64,000 bases of DNA from an uncultured Lachnospiraceae bacterium (GCA_910587765.1 CAJUNR010000018.1:1-64000), one strand, 5' to 3'. Positions 25,029 through 34,114 are shown, counted from the stretch's first letter. Program-made: numbers and translations. Notes: generated by a model not told the origin, from the sequence alone.

Positions 25029-27128
25029 TCAAACTATCTTTCTTCCTGTCGTCTCTACTTCTTCCGACGCGATGCCGTATGTTCCGCACAGCCGCACCGC
25101 TTCCCGCTGCGGCTCTTCTAACCGCTCCACGGCTTCGCTGCACACCGCCATCCGGCTCTGCTTTTCCTCCTGATCTGTTTCATTTATGTCAATCATCTGC
25201 TGAATGCTGTTTTCCGTCTCCCGGATATCCGCGGCCAGCGCATTTTCCATATCGCTGCAGGCACTCTCAATGTACGACTCCGTATTTGCCATTATTTCGT
25301 CTACTTTCTTCCTGAGCGAACTCCGCGCCTCTTCCTCTTTATAGGATTTTCTCAGCGCTTCCACAGCTTTGACCTTAATCTTCTCTACCTTTTTCTTGTT
25401 ATTGTCAGTCAGGATTGACAAAATACTGCCCCCGATGGCCGCAACAGCCACGATCGGAAGCGTGATCGGGACGCCGATCACCAGACAGGCGATGCCTACC
25501 GCAGCTCCGGCCGCCGCCTGGAAAGCGATACCGCGCACCATCGCGCCCTTGCCGTAGATGGCGGACATACTGCCGGTAAACCAGTCGCCGGTAGCGATTG
25601 CGTAGGCAAGACCAAGTGCAATATTGCTGGCGTCGCCGTTATCCGAATGGATTCCGCCGGCAACCATACTGACAACTTCATTCAGTTCTCGTGCGATCTG
25701 CTCCAGATCAGGGCGGATCGCACGCGTGCTCTCCTCTACCGCCTTCTTGAGATACGGAGCCAGGGTCTGATTCGACCATTCCCGATACCGGAGGTTCAGT
25801 CTGCGTTCCAGTTCCTGCTGGCATTCCTTTTGAATCGCCTCCGACCGCTTTCTCGCGCCCCCTTCTCCAAAAGGCCACAGCTTACGCGGGCCGTCCGGAA
25901 GCTGTGTCTCCGGCTCGAATCCCTCCAGATCCACTTTCTCCGCCAGTCCGTAGATACAATCCTCCGTCATACGTCTTGCTTCGGGCAGATAGTTCTTCAG
26001 CCGCATACGGTAATCCTCGGCGGTATGACGGGAATTGTCCCGAATCTTATCCAGATCCTTCCGTGCGCGTGCCGCATTTTCCTTCAGCTTGGCGACATCC
26101 TGCCTGGCCGCCTGAATACAGCTCTCCGCACTCTTGACCATCATGCGGGCCTGGCTTACGATCGTCTTCGCCATATTGAGCACCTGATCGCGTCCTTTTC
26201 CTTCAACCAGGTATCGGCCCAGATAGTTTTCCAGCCCCTCATAGCCGGATTGGCGCAGCATTTCCGGGTCATTATTCTCCTTTGCCTCGAGCGCATCTAC
26301 AGAACTCAGAAAATGTACGGCAGCCTCTCCCAGATCCGAATGTTTTTTCGCATGGGCAATCAACGTCCTTCTGTACTTTTCCAGAGCGCCGGGCTTTTTG
26401 GCATACTTGGGTTCCACAACATCATAAAATGTATAACCGATCACAATATTTCTCAGCTCATGAGTTTCATTGATGATCGTAAGCTGATTGACATCCGTCT
26501 TCTGATATGCGGCCTGCGCGTCCATCAGATAGATAATCGCATCCGCCTGCGGCAGATATCCGTTTACAATGTAATCGTTGCTGTAGGGATCGTTGATCCC
26601 CGGCGAGTCGATCAGCACGACGCCGTCTTTCAGCAGTTCCAGCGGCCAGCTAATGACCATTTTCTCAAATTTCGCGTCGATGCGGTTCTCGGAATCTTCC
26701 TCCATCGCATTCAGCGCGTCGTCCGCACTGAGGGATATATATTTTTCGATCTCTTCGGACGTCAGCTCCTCCAGATCAAAAGGTTCATCTCCTCCCTCCC
26801 ACTTCCCCGCTCTGGGATACATCGTAATCCTTTTCTCTTTGCCATAATGAAGTTCACCCAGCACGGCAGTCTCCGGAAGGAACCCGGTCGGCAGCAGTTC
26901 CTCACCGATCAGTGCATTGATCATACTGCTTTTGCCTGAACTGAACGCGCCGATCACAAGCACATGGAATTTTTCTCCTGCCTTGCCTCTGACAATCTCC
27001 AGTTTCGCCTTCTTCTCCTTCACCACGGCAGGATCTGTATAAATCAGCTCCGCGCATTCCTCTTCCAGAACAATCAGTTGTGCCAGCTCTTCCAACACCT
27101 TTTTATGATCCTTGATTATTTGTGCCAT
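25029..27128 (-). CDS. Dynamin-like GTPase, partner of the downstream gene
   Basis: A 699-aa protein. A G domain has G1 GAFSSGKSSMINALIG at ~57-72 and G3 VLIDSPGINDPYSND at ~172. The usual N/TKxD motif is not evident (GYTFYDVVEPKYAKKPG at that place). A helical bundle follows, then a hydrophobic hairpin around residues 530-570 (PITLPIVAVAAIGGSILSIL) that probably inserts in the membrane, then another coiled region. The start at 27128 follows GAGGGGAAG and matches the family N-terminus; the in-frame ATG 36 codons upstream lacks a site. The gene has its own promoter and is followed after 2 nt by the two-G-domain partner, so a hetero-oligomer is likely. Confidence 0.88.
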   Translation of the reverse strand: MAQIIKDHKKVLEELAQLIVLEEECAELIYTDPAVVKEKKAKLEIVRGKAGEKFHVLVIGAFSSGKSSMINALIGEELLPTGFLPETAVLGELHYGKEKRITMYPRAGKWEGGDEPFDLEELTSEEIEKYISLSADDALNAMEEDSENRIDAKFEKMVISWPLELLKDGVVLIDSPGINDPYSNDYIVNGYLPQADAIIYLMDAQAAYQKTDVNQLTIINETHELRNIVIGYTFYDVVEPKYAKKPGALEKYRRTLIAHAKKHSDLGEAAVHFLSSVDALEAKENNDPEMLRQSGYEGLENYLGRYLVEGKGRDQVLNMAKTIVSQARMMVKSAESCIQAARQDVAKLKENAARARKDLDKIRDNSRHTAEDYRMRLKNYLPEARRMTEDCIYGLAEKVDLEGFEPETQLPDGPRKLWPFGEGGARKRSEAIQKECQQELERRLNLRYREWSNQTLAPYLKKAVEESTRAIRPDLEQIARELNEVVSMVAGGIHSDNGDASNIALGLAYAIATGDWFTGSMSAIYGKGAMVRGIAFQAAAGAAVGIACLVIGVPITLPIVAVAAIGGSILSILTDNNKKKVEKIKVKAVEALRKSYKEEEARSSLRKKVDEIMANTESYIESACSDMENALAADIRETENSIQQMIDINETDQEEKQSRMAVCSEAVERLEEPQREAVRLCGTYGIASEEVETTGRKIV

Positions 27129-27282
27129 TGTCGCTTCCCCTCTTTCTTCTGTGTTTTCGTAAAACAACCGGTCTTTCACGTATGGAAAATCGACGCCGGC
27201 CAAATCATTTCTCCTCCTCAAATGCGTCTGCTTCACCCTGTCGGAAATTTTAACTAACAGCTACGAAAAAACCGCTGTCATC

Positions 27283-27311
27283 AGTCTATCATACATTTCC
27301 GTTTCTGACAA
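27283..27311 (-). promoter_or_regulatory. Promoter of the dynamin-pair operon
   Basis: TTGTCA (27306-27311), 17 bp, and TAGACT (27283-27288) preceded by TGA (extended -10) lie 155 bp upstream of the first dynamin start. The resulting 5' untranslated region of about 145 nt shows no obvious structured element. Confidence 0.65.
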
Positions 27312-27384
27312 CCAGGCGTGAGAAATCCGTTATTCTTAAAAAAATTCATGCTCATCCCCTGTAGACATCCGGCGATATCATTTT

Positions 27385-27864
27385 TCAATTCTCATCCGCC
27401 TTCTCCCCGCGCGTCCGCAGTTCCTCCCGCACCTTCATGAGGATTTTCCCCAGATGATTTTCTCCCTCTCCGGTGCGGACGTCCACGCCCCAGCACTTAT
27501 CGCCCCAGCGGTTACCCTCCACGAGAGCCTTATCCCCGGTGGCCAGAAGCCGGCCCGCAAGCTTCGGATTCTGTGTGAACTTTGCCCGCACAATCTCTTC
27601 CATAATGCCGAACTTCACCTGCTCCCAGTCGGGACGGAGCCGGACCCGCCTTCCCAGCCGCTTGCTCTTCGCCGGCGCCGCCGCGGTGAACGGCAGCTTC
27701 TCTTCCTCCGACATGCACTTCTGCGCCTGAAAGGCGGCCTCGTTGTTTCGGTAGGTCAGCCCTCCGTAAGTCACGCCGGCCTCGTAAAAATTGCTTAAAA
27801 ACTCATAACCTTCCTCATGAAAATCCGTAATGCACTCCTGCGCCTCTCTGTCAGTCATATTCAT
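27385..27864 (-). CDS. NADAR-family protein (YbiA/DUF1768-like)
   Basis: A 159-aa protein with the NADAR fold signatures: YEFLSNFYEAGVTYGGLTYR, NNEAAFQAQKC, AAPAKSKRLGRRVRLRPDWE, RAKFTQNPKLAGRLLATGDK and LVEGNRWGDKCWGVDV, then ENHLGKILMKVREEL. Family members act as N-glycosidases on riboflavin intermediates (YbiA) or on ADP-ribose-modified nucleic acid, and several belong to defence or repair systems. The start is taken at 27864, 8 nt after AGGAG; an ATG one codon earlier is possible. It has no clear promoter and lies upstream of the dynamin pair in the same direction, though the pair has its own promoter. Confidence 0.9.
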   Translation of the reverse strand: MNMTDREAQECITDFHEEGYEFLSNFYEAGVTYGGLTYRNNEAAFQAQKCMSEEEKLPFTAAAPAKSKRLGRRVRLRPDWEQVKFGIMEEIVRAKFTQNPKLAGRLLATGDKALVEGNRWGDKCWGVDVRTGEGENHLGKILMKVREELRTRGEKADEN

Positions 27865-27991
27865 CATTTCCTCTCCTTTTCTCTTTGCATGCGCCGCCTC
27901 TTTGTTACGCATACAGTATACCGCTTCCGGAACGTCCGGTGTCAATCCGCAGGCGACAAAGGGACGGCCGCGGATCTTCCAAAAATTTATC

Positions 27992-28020
27992 TTGATTTTT
28001 CCATAAGGCTGGTATATAAT
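27992..28020 (+). promoter_or_regulatory. Promoter of tRNA-Gly
   Basis: TTGATT (27992-27997), 17 bp, TATAAT (28015-28020). The tRNA begins 11 bp after the -10, as expected for a stable RNA promoter. Confidence 0.85.
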
Positions 28021-28030
28021 AACACTGTTC

Positions 28031-28101
28031 GCAGGTATAGTTCATCGGTAGAATGCCAGCTTCCCAAGCTGGAGAGGGGGGTTCGATTCCCCTTACCTGC
28101 T
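28031..28101 (+). tRNA. tRNA-Gly (anticodon CCC)
   Basis: A 71-nt cloverleaf. The acceptor GCAGGTA pairs with TACCTGC, with discriminator T. The D arm contains AGTTCATCGGTAGAAT, the anticodon stem CCAGC/GCTGG encloses TTCCCAA (anticodon CCC, reading GGG), and the T arm is GGGG-TTCGATT-CCCC. CCA is not encoded. TTTTTTT directly follows the gene, which would end the transcript. Confidence 0.95.
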
Positions 28102-28244
28102 TTTTTTGTACTCTTTTTTTGCAACAGTGCGGATAATCTTTGAACTGACGCTTCTTTTTTCACGGTTTTTGTTTATAATTATATTTACAAATTTTATAAA
28201 TGATGATACTCTTTTATTATCAGCAAAAAGGAGGACCCTGGCGA

Positions 28245-28499
28245 ATGGCAAGAGGCGTAAGAAAGCAAATCACTTATACCGGAAAAGCGGCGAAGATTTA
28301 CGAGAAAGTGCTCAGACTGGAGGCGGACCTGAAAGCCGCAAAGGAAGAGCTCAAGACCGCATATAAAGAACAGCTCAAGGAAGAAAAAGCAGCGCGGCAA
28401 AAAGCAGAAAAGGAAAACAAAGAAAAACTGTTGAAGTTAATAGAAGAATCCGGAAAAACTCCCGAGGAAATTATGGAGCTTTTAAGAAACAATTCCTGA
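28245..28499 (+). CDS. Small Lys/Glu-rich coiled-coil protein
   Basis: An 84-aa protein, MARGVRKQITYTGKAAKIYE and onward, nearly all helical with charged heptads (LEADLKAAKEELKTAYKEQL). It ends in ESGKTPEEIMELLRNN, which looks like a small helical C-terminal domain. The start at 28245 follows AAAGGAGG; an ATG 15 codons upstream would include this site. I do not recognise a characterised family. Similar short basic-acidic coiled-coil proteins are common in Clostridia and may bind nucleic acid or act as scaffolds. It is transcribed alone, after the tRNA and before a shared terminator. Confidence 0.7.
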   Translation: MARGVRKQITYTGKAAKIYEKVLRLEADLKAAKEELKTAYKEQLKEEKAARQKAEKENKEKLLKLIEESGKTPEEIMELLRNNS

Positions 28500-28523
28500 T
28501 TTAAAAAACAATTCCCGATCGGC

Positions 28524-28563
28524 AAAAGGATGGCAGAATCTGTGTATTCTCCCATCCTTTTTA
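28524..28563. terminator. Terminator of the small coiled-coil gene (possibly bidirectional)
   Basis: AAAAGGATGG ... CCCATCCTTTTT forms a stem with a T tract on the plus strand, 25 nt after the stop codon. The opposite strand also ends in CCTTTTGCC, so it may serve the PBP operon converging from the right. Confidence 0.8.
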
Positions 28564-28614
28564 TGCACACGGGCGTCCGGATGAAATATGTCGGCAGGCT
28601 GACGGACGCCCGGT
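28562..28614. repeat. 53-nt interspersed hairpin repeat, copy A
   Basis: A 53-nt unit starts TATGCACACGGGCGTCCGG and contains a perfect stem GGGCGTCCG (28571-28579) / CGGACGCCC (28603-28611). A second copy with six substitutions lies at 51536-51588 on the other strand. It abuts the stop codon of the second PBP gene. Confidence 0.7.
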
Positions 28615-30371
28615 TATTCTTCGGTCTCTTCCGGCTGAACGGCGGAGACGTCTTTTTCAATTCCCAGATAGGGCAGTATATTTTCAAAAATGTTTTTCAC
28701 GACAGGCGCACAGACCGTGCCCCCGTAATAAATTCCCTGAGGATCGTGGACAATGCAGAGCGCAAGCACCTGCGGGTCATCCGCCGGCGCGAAACCGACA
28801 AAGGAAGAAATATATTTATGCGCGCTTCTCGGAAGCGTCTGCGAGGTCGCCGTCTTGCCTCCGATCCGGTACCCTTCAATATACGCTTTATTTCCGCCCC
28901 CTTCCGACACCACCTTCTCGAGGATTCCCCTCATCTGCGCAGACACCTCTTCGCTTACCACGCCTTCTTCTGTCCTGTAAGAAAATTCTCTTAATACTTT
29001 TCCGTCTCTGTCCTGAACAGCTACGCCAAAATGCGGCATAATGCGCCGCCCGCCGTTGACTACGGAACTTACCATCGTCGCAAGCTGCACCGGAGTGATC
29101 TGAAAGGACTGTCCAAACGTCATCGTCGCCAGTTCCACTTCGCCGATATTCTCCAGTTCATGCATGATCGTTCCGGCTTCTCCGGGAATGTCAATCCCGG
29201 TCTTTTCCAGCAGATGATATCCGGTAAAATACTGGTAAAACATCTCCGGTCCCATACGGAGGCCCATTGTCATCAGGGCCGGATTACAGGAATTCATAAT
29301 CGCATGCGTAAAATCCTGCCCCCCGTGCCCTCCCGCTTTATGGCAGCGGATCCTTCGGTCCTCCACGATCTTGAACCCCGGGCAGGAAAACTGGTCGTTC
29401 AGGGAAGAAGTACCGGACATCAAGGCCGCGGATGAAGTGAACACCTTAAAGGTCGAGCCCGGTTCGTAAGTGTCGTTGACGCACTGGTTTCTCCACATCT
29501 GATTCAGCGCGTCCTGCTTCTGCTGCTCCGTCATTCCTTCCGTACCTGCTCCTGTGTTCAGTGTGAACGGATCGTTCAGATTGAACTCCGGTACGTTCAC
29601 ACAGGCGTAGATCTCCCCGTTCTGCGGATTGAGAATCAGAATCGACACATAATCCGCTTCCTTTGCCTCCATCACCTTCAGGGCCTCCTGCTGTGCGTAA
29701 GACTGAATGTTGTAATCCAGGCTGACCACCAGATCGTTTCCCGGCACCGATTCCACCCGCTCCTCTTTCGCGTTCTCAATTTCCACGCCTCTGGCGTCGG
29801 TCAGCGTCAGTATGGTCCCCGAGATTCCTTCCAGATATTCGTCATACCGAACCTCCAGACCGATAATCCCCTGGTTGTCGCTGCCGGTGAAGCCAAGCAC
29901 TTTGGAGGCAAGCTCGTCAAAAGGATAATAACGTTTAAAATCCTCGTCCACCTTCACTCCGGCATACTGATAAGCGCGGATCGCATCCCCCACTTCCTTA
30001 TCCACATTTGATTTGATCCGTTCAATGGAACTGACCTTTTCCACCCTTTTGCGCACCGTCTCTTCCGAAAGCTCCAGTTCCCGGCAAAGCATCGCGATCA
30101 CAGCCTCCGGATCTTTGATCTGGCTGTGAATTACGGAGATGGTGCAGACGGTCCTATTATCCGCAAGCACCGTTCCGGTCCGGTCGATGATTCTCCCTCT
30201 GGCCGCCTTGATGCTCCGCTCCCTTTCATGCAGATCCCGTGCCAGCTCCTGATAATATTCCGATTCAAACACCATCAGATAAACCAGACGGCCCAGCAAA
30301 ACGGTCATCATCAGAAAACAGGCGGTAAAAACAATGACAATTTTCTTTTTATGGAATGTCCTGCAATGCAC
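28614..30371 (-). CDS. Class B penicillin-binding protein (SpoVD/PBP2-like), KTA variant
   Basis: A 585-aa transpeptidase. A short cytoplasmic tail is followed by one TM (IVIVFTACFLMMTVLLGRL), an N-terminal pedestal domain (RGRIIDRTGTVLADN) and the transpeptidase domain with SxxK as STFK (~304) and SxN as SCN. The KTG box is altered to KTA (GGKTATSQTLPR, ~504), a variant seen in some clostridial SpoVD-like proteins. It has no PASTA domains. The start is GTG at 30371; GAGG lies 7 nt upstream but inside a terminator stem. It is the last gene of the division cluster here. It cross-links septal or spore peptidoglycan; which of the two cannot be told from sequence. Confidence 0.9.
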   Translation of the reverse strand: MHCRTFHKKKIVIVFTACFLMMTVLLGRLVYLMVFESEYYQELARDLHERERSIKAARGRIIDRTGTVLADNRTVCTISVIHSQIKDPEAVIAMLCRELELSEETVRKRVEKVSSIERIKSNVDKEVGDAIRAYQYAGVKVDEDFKRYYPFDELASKVLGFTGSDNQGIIGLEVRYDEYLEGISGTILTLTDARGVEIENAKEERVESVPGNDLVVSLDYNIQSYAQQEALKVMEAKEADYVSILILNPQNGEIYACVNVPEFNLNDPFTLNTGAGTEGMTEQQKQDALNQMWRNQCVNDTYEPGSTFKVFTSSAALMSGTSSLNDQFSCPGFKIVEDRRIRCHKAGGHGGQDFTHAIMNSCNPALMTMGLRMGPEMFYQYFTGYHLLEKTGIDIPGEAGTIMHELENIGEVELATMTFGQSFQITPVQLATMVSSVVNGGRRIMPHFGVAVQDRDGKVLREFSYRTEEGVVSEEVSAQMRGILEKVVSEGGGNKAYIEGYRIGGKTATSQTLPRSAHKYISSFVGFAPADDPQVLALCIVHDPQGIYYGGTVCAPVVKNIFENILPYLGIEKDVSAVQPEETEE

Positions 30372-30416
30372 AAAAATACCTCATAAGAATCTTTTTCTTA
30401 TCTTATGAGGCATTTT
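30370..30416 (-). terminator. Terminator/attenuator between the two PBP genes that contains the next gene's SD
   Basis: Minus strand: TGCCTCATAAGA ... TCTTATGAGGTA followed by TTTTTG, then the codon GTG of the next PBP gene. The Shine-Dalgarno GAGG of that gene is part of the 3' arm of the stem. The structure can therefore stop transcription and also hide the ribosome binding site of read-through messages. Confidence 0.75.
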
Positions 30417-30422
30417 TTCCCG

Positions 30423-32606
30423 TTATTCAGTAGGATTGTCGTCTTCTTCGTCCGCCATCGCGTCCGCAGGCTTCACATCCAGCAGATTGTCATTGATCGG
30501 CACATCCCCCATGACCGACGGATCTTCCTGATCAATCGTGGACGGATCCGGCATCTGAACCGTCTCCCCGGTCTGCGGATCTACCAGCGTGCCCTCCGGA
30601 ATCGGTTCTTCTTCCTCTTCCGCCTCCTGTTCTTCTTCTGCCGCCGCAGCCGCTGCGGCCTGGTCCGCTTCGTACTCTTCTCTCATATCCTCCGGAACTT
30701 CCTCCGTAGGATAGATATTCAGATAGGGAAGCGCTTCCTTCATGATGTTCTTCCACAGTTCCTGGGCAAATGCGCTGGAATACTGCTTCTCCGCATTGGG
30801 CCGGTCCACAATCACATACAGAACCACTTCCGGATGATCCGCCGGGGCAAAACCGATAAAAGAAACCAGATAATTGGTCTTGTCCCTCGGAATCATCTCC
30901 GCGGTACCTGTCTTGCCGCCCATGGAATATCCTGCAATTCTCGCATTTCTTCCGGAAGCGCCGTTTCCGTTGGCGTCCGTGGGACCGTACATGGTATTAT
31001 ACAGATATCTGCGGAGCAGAGCGGATGTCTTCGACGATATGGGCGTGCGCAGAAGCACCGGTTCCATGTTTTCCACCGTCCCCCCGCTGCTGTCCGTAAT
31101 CTTTTTCACTACATGCGGCTTGTAATAATATCCTCCGTTGATACAGGAGGAAAAGGCCGACGCCACCTGAATCATCGTCACATTGTAATTCTGTCCGAAC
31201 GAATTGGTCGCCAGATCCGTAGTGCGCATGATCAGATTTTCACTGGGCGCATTCTCTTTCGCATAGTAAATCAGGCTGTCTGTGCGGGCCTCGCCGGGCA
31301 GATCGATATTGGTCCTCAGTCCGAAATTGAACATGTTCTGATATCTGGAGAAATTATTTTCTCCCAGTTTTTCCGCAATCTGCATCAGCGCGTCGTTGCA
31401 GGAAAACATGATCGAGCCTTCCACATCGATCACGCCGTGACCGACTTTTTTGGCGCACCAGATATCCTTCCCCGCCACATTCTTTTTGCCGTCGCACAGA
31501 AACGTATCTCCGTCATGAATGGTCTCCGTCTCCAGCGCGGCCGCCACTGTGATCGGCTTTACGGTCGAACCCGGCTCGTAGGTATCGCTGATGCAGAAAT
31601 TCCGCCACAGCTCGTTCAGGGCGTTCAGCCGCTCTTCCTCTGACAGTCCGTTCGCTTCCTCTTCCGTATACAACCCGTTGGCAACGACGTCGTAGGGTGC
31701 GTTCAGGTCATATCTGCGGTTGCTTGCCATGGCATAGACTTCGCCGTTATTGGGATTCATCATAACCGCCGCAGCCGTATAACTCCCGTCCCCTTCCCGA
31801 AAAGCGTCCCGGTATTTTTCCTGAAAGTCGTCAATCGCCTTCTCCACAATCCCCTGAAGCGTGGCGTCTATGGTTGACATAATATTATTGCCGTCCGTCG
31901 CCGCCCGAACCGTCTTTTCCCGCTCCAGATCTTCGTTCAGATAATTGTAGCTTCTGCCGTTTTCCCCGTTCAGTACTTCAGAATATTCCTGTTCGATTCC
32001 GTACTGCCCCACATTCCCGGCCACGGTATAACCGATCACATTGCAGGCCAGAGACTGGTAAGGATAACGGCGGATATACGCGTCTTCCAGCCATACGCCG
32101 GCGATTCTGCTTTTTTCTTCCCCCATTTTCTTTTCAAATTCGGATACTTCATCCTTAGTAAGCTGTTTCGCCAGCGGCACATAATGCCTGCTTTTCTTCT
32201 CCGACAGAATCGTGTTCAACTCTGACCGCTCCAGCCCAAAATAAGTGACCAGCGCCTGAAGCGTCGGCTCCACGCAGTCTTTCTCCGGCTGGTCACTCTG
32301 GTTTTCCAGCAGAACGGCCGGATCCAGAATCAGATTATACACCTTTTCACTGGTAGCAAGGATGGTCCCGTTCCGGTCATAGATATCTCCCCGCTTATAA
32401 GGAAGCAGGATACTGCCGGTATCCTGCTGTGCAAGTACTTTTCTCGTATACTGTTCTCCGCTGACTCTGATAATGTACACCAGCCAGCCGAAGATCCCGA
32501 TCAGAATCAGAACAATGGTGCAGAACAGCAACGCCAGTTTCCGTTTCATCTTGAGCGTGATCCGTCTCCTCCCGGATCTCCTTCTTCTCCTTCTGTCTTC
32601 TCTCAC
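30423..32606 (-). CDS. Class B penicillin-binding protein (FtsI/SpoVD-like)
   Basis: A 727-aa transpeptidase. An Arg-rich N-terminus and one TM (ALLFCTIVLILIGIFGWLVY) are followed by the pedestal (KRGDIYDRNGTILATSEKVY) and a transpeptidase domain with STVK (~345), SCN (MFSCNDALMQIA) and KTG (GGKTGTAEM, ~563). A ~90-residue acidic Ala/Glu-rich tail follows, without PASTA repeats. The GTG start is supported by AGGAG 6-7 nt upstream. It lies 51 nt downstream of ftsL, the normal place of ftsI/pbpB. It is probably the septal PBP that works with FtsW; the acidic tail is unusual. Confidence 0.9.
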   Translation of the reverse strand: MREDRRRRRRSGRRRITLKMKRKLALLFCTIVLILIGIFGWLVYIIRVSGEQYTRKVLAQQDTGSILLPYKRGDIYDRNGTILATSEKVYNLILDPAVLLENQSDQPEKDCVEPTLQALVTYFGLERSELNTILSEKKSRHYVPLAKQLTKDEVSEFEKKMGEEKSRIAGVWLEDAYIRRYPYQSLACNVIGYTVAGNVGQYGIEQEYSEVLNGENGRSYNYLNEDLEREKTVRAATDGNNIMSTIDATLQGIVEKAIDDFQEKYRDAFREGDGSYTAAAVMMNPNNGEVYAMASNRRYDLNAPYDVVANGLYTEEEANGLSEEERLNALNELWRNFCISDTYEPGSTVKPITVAAALETETIHDGDTFLCDGKKNVAGKDIWCAKKVGHGVIDVEGSIMFSCNDALMQIAEKLGENNFSRYQNMFNFGLRTNIDLPGEARTDSLIYYAKENAPSENLIMRTTDLATNSFGQNYNVTMIQVASAFSSCINGGYYYKPHVVKKITDSSGGTVENMEPVLLRTPISSKTSALLRRYLYNTMYGPTDANGNGASGRNARIAGYSMGGKTGTAEMIPRDKTNYLVSFIGFAPADHPEVVLYVIVDRPNAEKQYSSAFAQELWKNIMKEALPYLNIYPTEEVPEDMREEYEADQAAAAAAAEEEQEAEEEEEPIPEGTLVDPQTGETVQMPDPSTIDQEDPSVMGDVPINDNLLDVKPADAMADEEDDNPTE

Positions 32607-32657
32607 ATTATACTCCTGACCATTTTTTCCAGCTTTTTATACGATAACCTCTTCCCG

Positions 32658-33152
32658 TCATCTTCCGAGAATGCGGTCGATCAGGGGAACCTCTTCATCC
32701 GGAATCTCCGCATTCTGCCTTACATAATCTTTCGTTCCTCCGTCATAAAGAATGACCTGTTCCTCATTGGCATACACCATACCCAGCTCATTGATCGCAA
32801 CTTCCCTGACATAGTCCAGATTCACCGAGGTCATGATCCTTGTATAATTGTCGTCGTTTTCCTTCCTCTTGTTTTCAAGTTCCGTCTCCAGTTCCGCAAT
32901 GTGTTTTACTCTGCTCGTGGTCTCCGCCTGAAGCTGCAGATAATTTACGCAGGACCACAGCACCATAACCGCCGCAGCCACCAGAAATACGGTATAGAAA
33001 ATATTGACATACTGTATGCGTTCCTTCTGACTCTTTTTTCTCCCCGGATGAGGCCTTTGTTCCTGCCGCCCTGCGGGACGTTCCAAAGGCTGAATCTTCC
33101 GGACGGTATTTCCCTCTATATATCCATGTTTTCTTCTTTTGACCGTGGCCAT
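32658..33152 (-). CDS. ftsL: FtsL-like septum formation protein
   Basis: A 164-aa bitopic membrane protein: a basic cytoplasmic N-terminus, one TM (VNIFYTVFLVAAAVMVLWSC), then a leucine-zipper coiled coil (LQAETTSRVKHIAELETELE) and a short outer domain. This is the DivIC/FtsL layout, and it lies between rsmH and a class B PBP as in other Firmicutes. The start at 33152 is chosen for its GGGGAG site and because the longer frame would cover the end of rsmH. It forms a trimeric complex with FtsB/DivIC and FtsQ/DivIB that activates septal synthesis. Sequence conservation in the family is weak, so context carries much of the call. Confidence 0.85.
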   Translation of the reverse strand: MATVKRRKHGYIEGNTVRKIQPLERPAGRQEQRPHPGRKKSQKERIQYVNIFYTVFLVAAAVMVLWSCVNYLQLQAETTSRVKHIAELETELENKRKENDDNYTRIMTSVNLDYVREVAINELGMVYANEEQVILYDGGTKDYVRQNAEIPDEEVPLIDRILGR

Positions 33153-33178
33153 ATCACCAACTCCCCTCAATGATGCCC

Positions 33179-34114
33179 TCATGTTCGCTCGAAGACGCGG
33201 AGTTTCGCGCTCTTTGAACGGCTGTTCTCTTCCAGCTCTCTGTCTGTTGGAACCATCGGCTTTCTCGTCACAACTCTCCCCTTTGAAATCTTTCCGCACA
33301 CGCATACCGGAAAATGGCTGGGACATGTGCACGGGTTTTCATTTCTCCGAAATGTATTTTTGACGATCCGATCCTCCAGGGAATGGAAGGTAATAATACA
33401 GATTCTCCCCCCCGGATTCAGCAGATCAATCATATCGTCCAGTGAATCCTTCAGTACATCCAATTCCTGATTCAGCTCAATCCGGATCGCCTGGAAGGTC
33501 TGTTTCGCCGGATGGCCTTTCTGCATCCGGATTTTCAGCGGTATCGCCGCCTTGATGATCTCCACCAGTTCCCCAGTCGTCCTGATCGGCCTCTTCTCTC
33601 TTGTGTTTACAATGTGCTTTGCGATGTTCTTCGCAAATCTCTCCTCCCCGAAATCCCGCAGAACACGATACAGCTCCTGTTCGCTGTAGCCGTTTACAAT
33701 ATCCGCCGCGGTTTTTTCCTGTCTCTGATCCATCCGCATATCAAGCGGCGCGTCTTCTCTGTAGGTAAAGCCTCTTTCTGCCTCGTCCAACTGGTAGGAG
33801 GAGACGCCCAGATCCAGAAGGATCCCGTCCGCGCGGCAGACTCCCCGCGCCTTCAGTTCTTCTCTCATCCTGCTGTAATTGCTTCTGATCAACGTCACGC
33901 GGCTTCCGTAGGCAAGAAGACGGTTTCCGGCCGCTTCTATGGCTGCCGCATCCTGATCAAATCCATAGAGATGCCCTTTCTCCGACAGTCGTCTGCACAC
34001 CTCAAAGGCATGTCCGCCCCCGCCCAGCGTCCCATCCACATAGATGCCGTCCGGACGAACGGCCAACTGTTCGACCGTTTCCTTCAACAGGACCGAATAA
34101 TGTCTGAATTCCAT
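33179..34114 (-). CDS. rsmH: 16S rRNA (cytosine1402-N4)-methyltransferase
   Basis: A 311-aa RsmH/MraW protein. It shows [13 protein letters not shown], the SAM-binding [35 protein letters not shown], the PLDMRMDQ motif and the C-terminal [20 protein letters not shown] with [14 protein letters not shown]. It methylates N4 of C1402 in the 16S rRNA decoding centre. The start at 34114 has GGGAGG 5 nt before it; an ATG four codons earlier is less well placed. It is second in the mraZ cluster. Confidence 0.96.
   Translation of the reverse strand: MEFRHYSVLLKETVEQLAVRPDGIYVDGTLGGGGHAFEVCRRLSEKGHLYGFDQDAAAIEAAGNRLLAYGSRVTLIRSNYSRMREELKARGVCRADGILLDLGVSSYQLDEAERGFTYREDAPLDMRMDQRQEKTAADIVNGYSEQELYRVLRDFGEERFAKNIAKHIVNTREKRPIRTTGELVEIIKAAIPLKIRMQKGHPAKQTFQAIRIELNQELDVLKDSLDDMIDLLNPGGRICIITFHSLEDRIVKNTFRRNENPCTCPSHFPVCVCGKISKGRVVTRKPMVPTDRELEENSRSKSAKLRVFERT

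Noticed and set aside
28562..28614. Hairpin after the second PBP gene as an intrinsic terminator
   Set aside because: It has no T run on either strand, and a second copy exists elsewhere, so it is better explained as an interspersed repeat.
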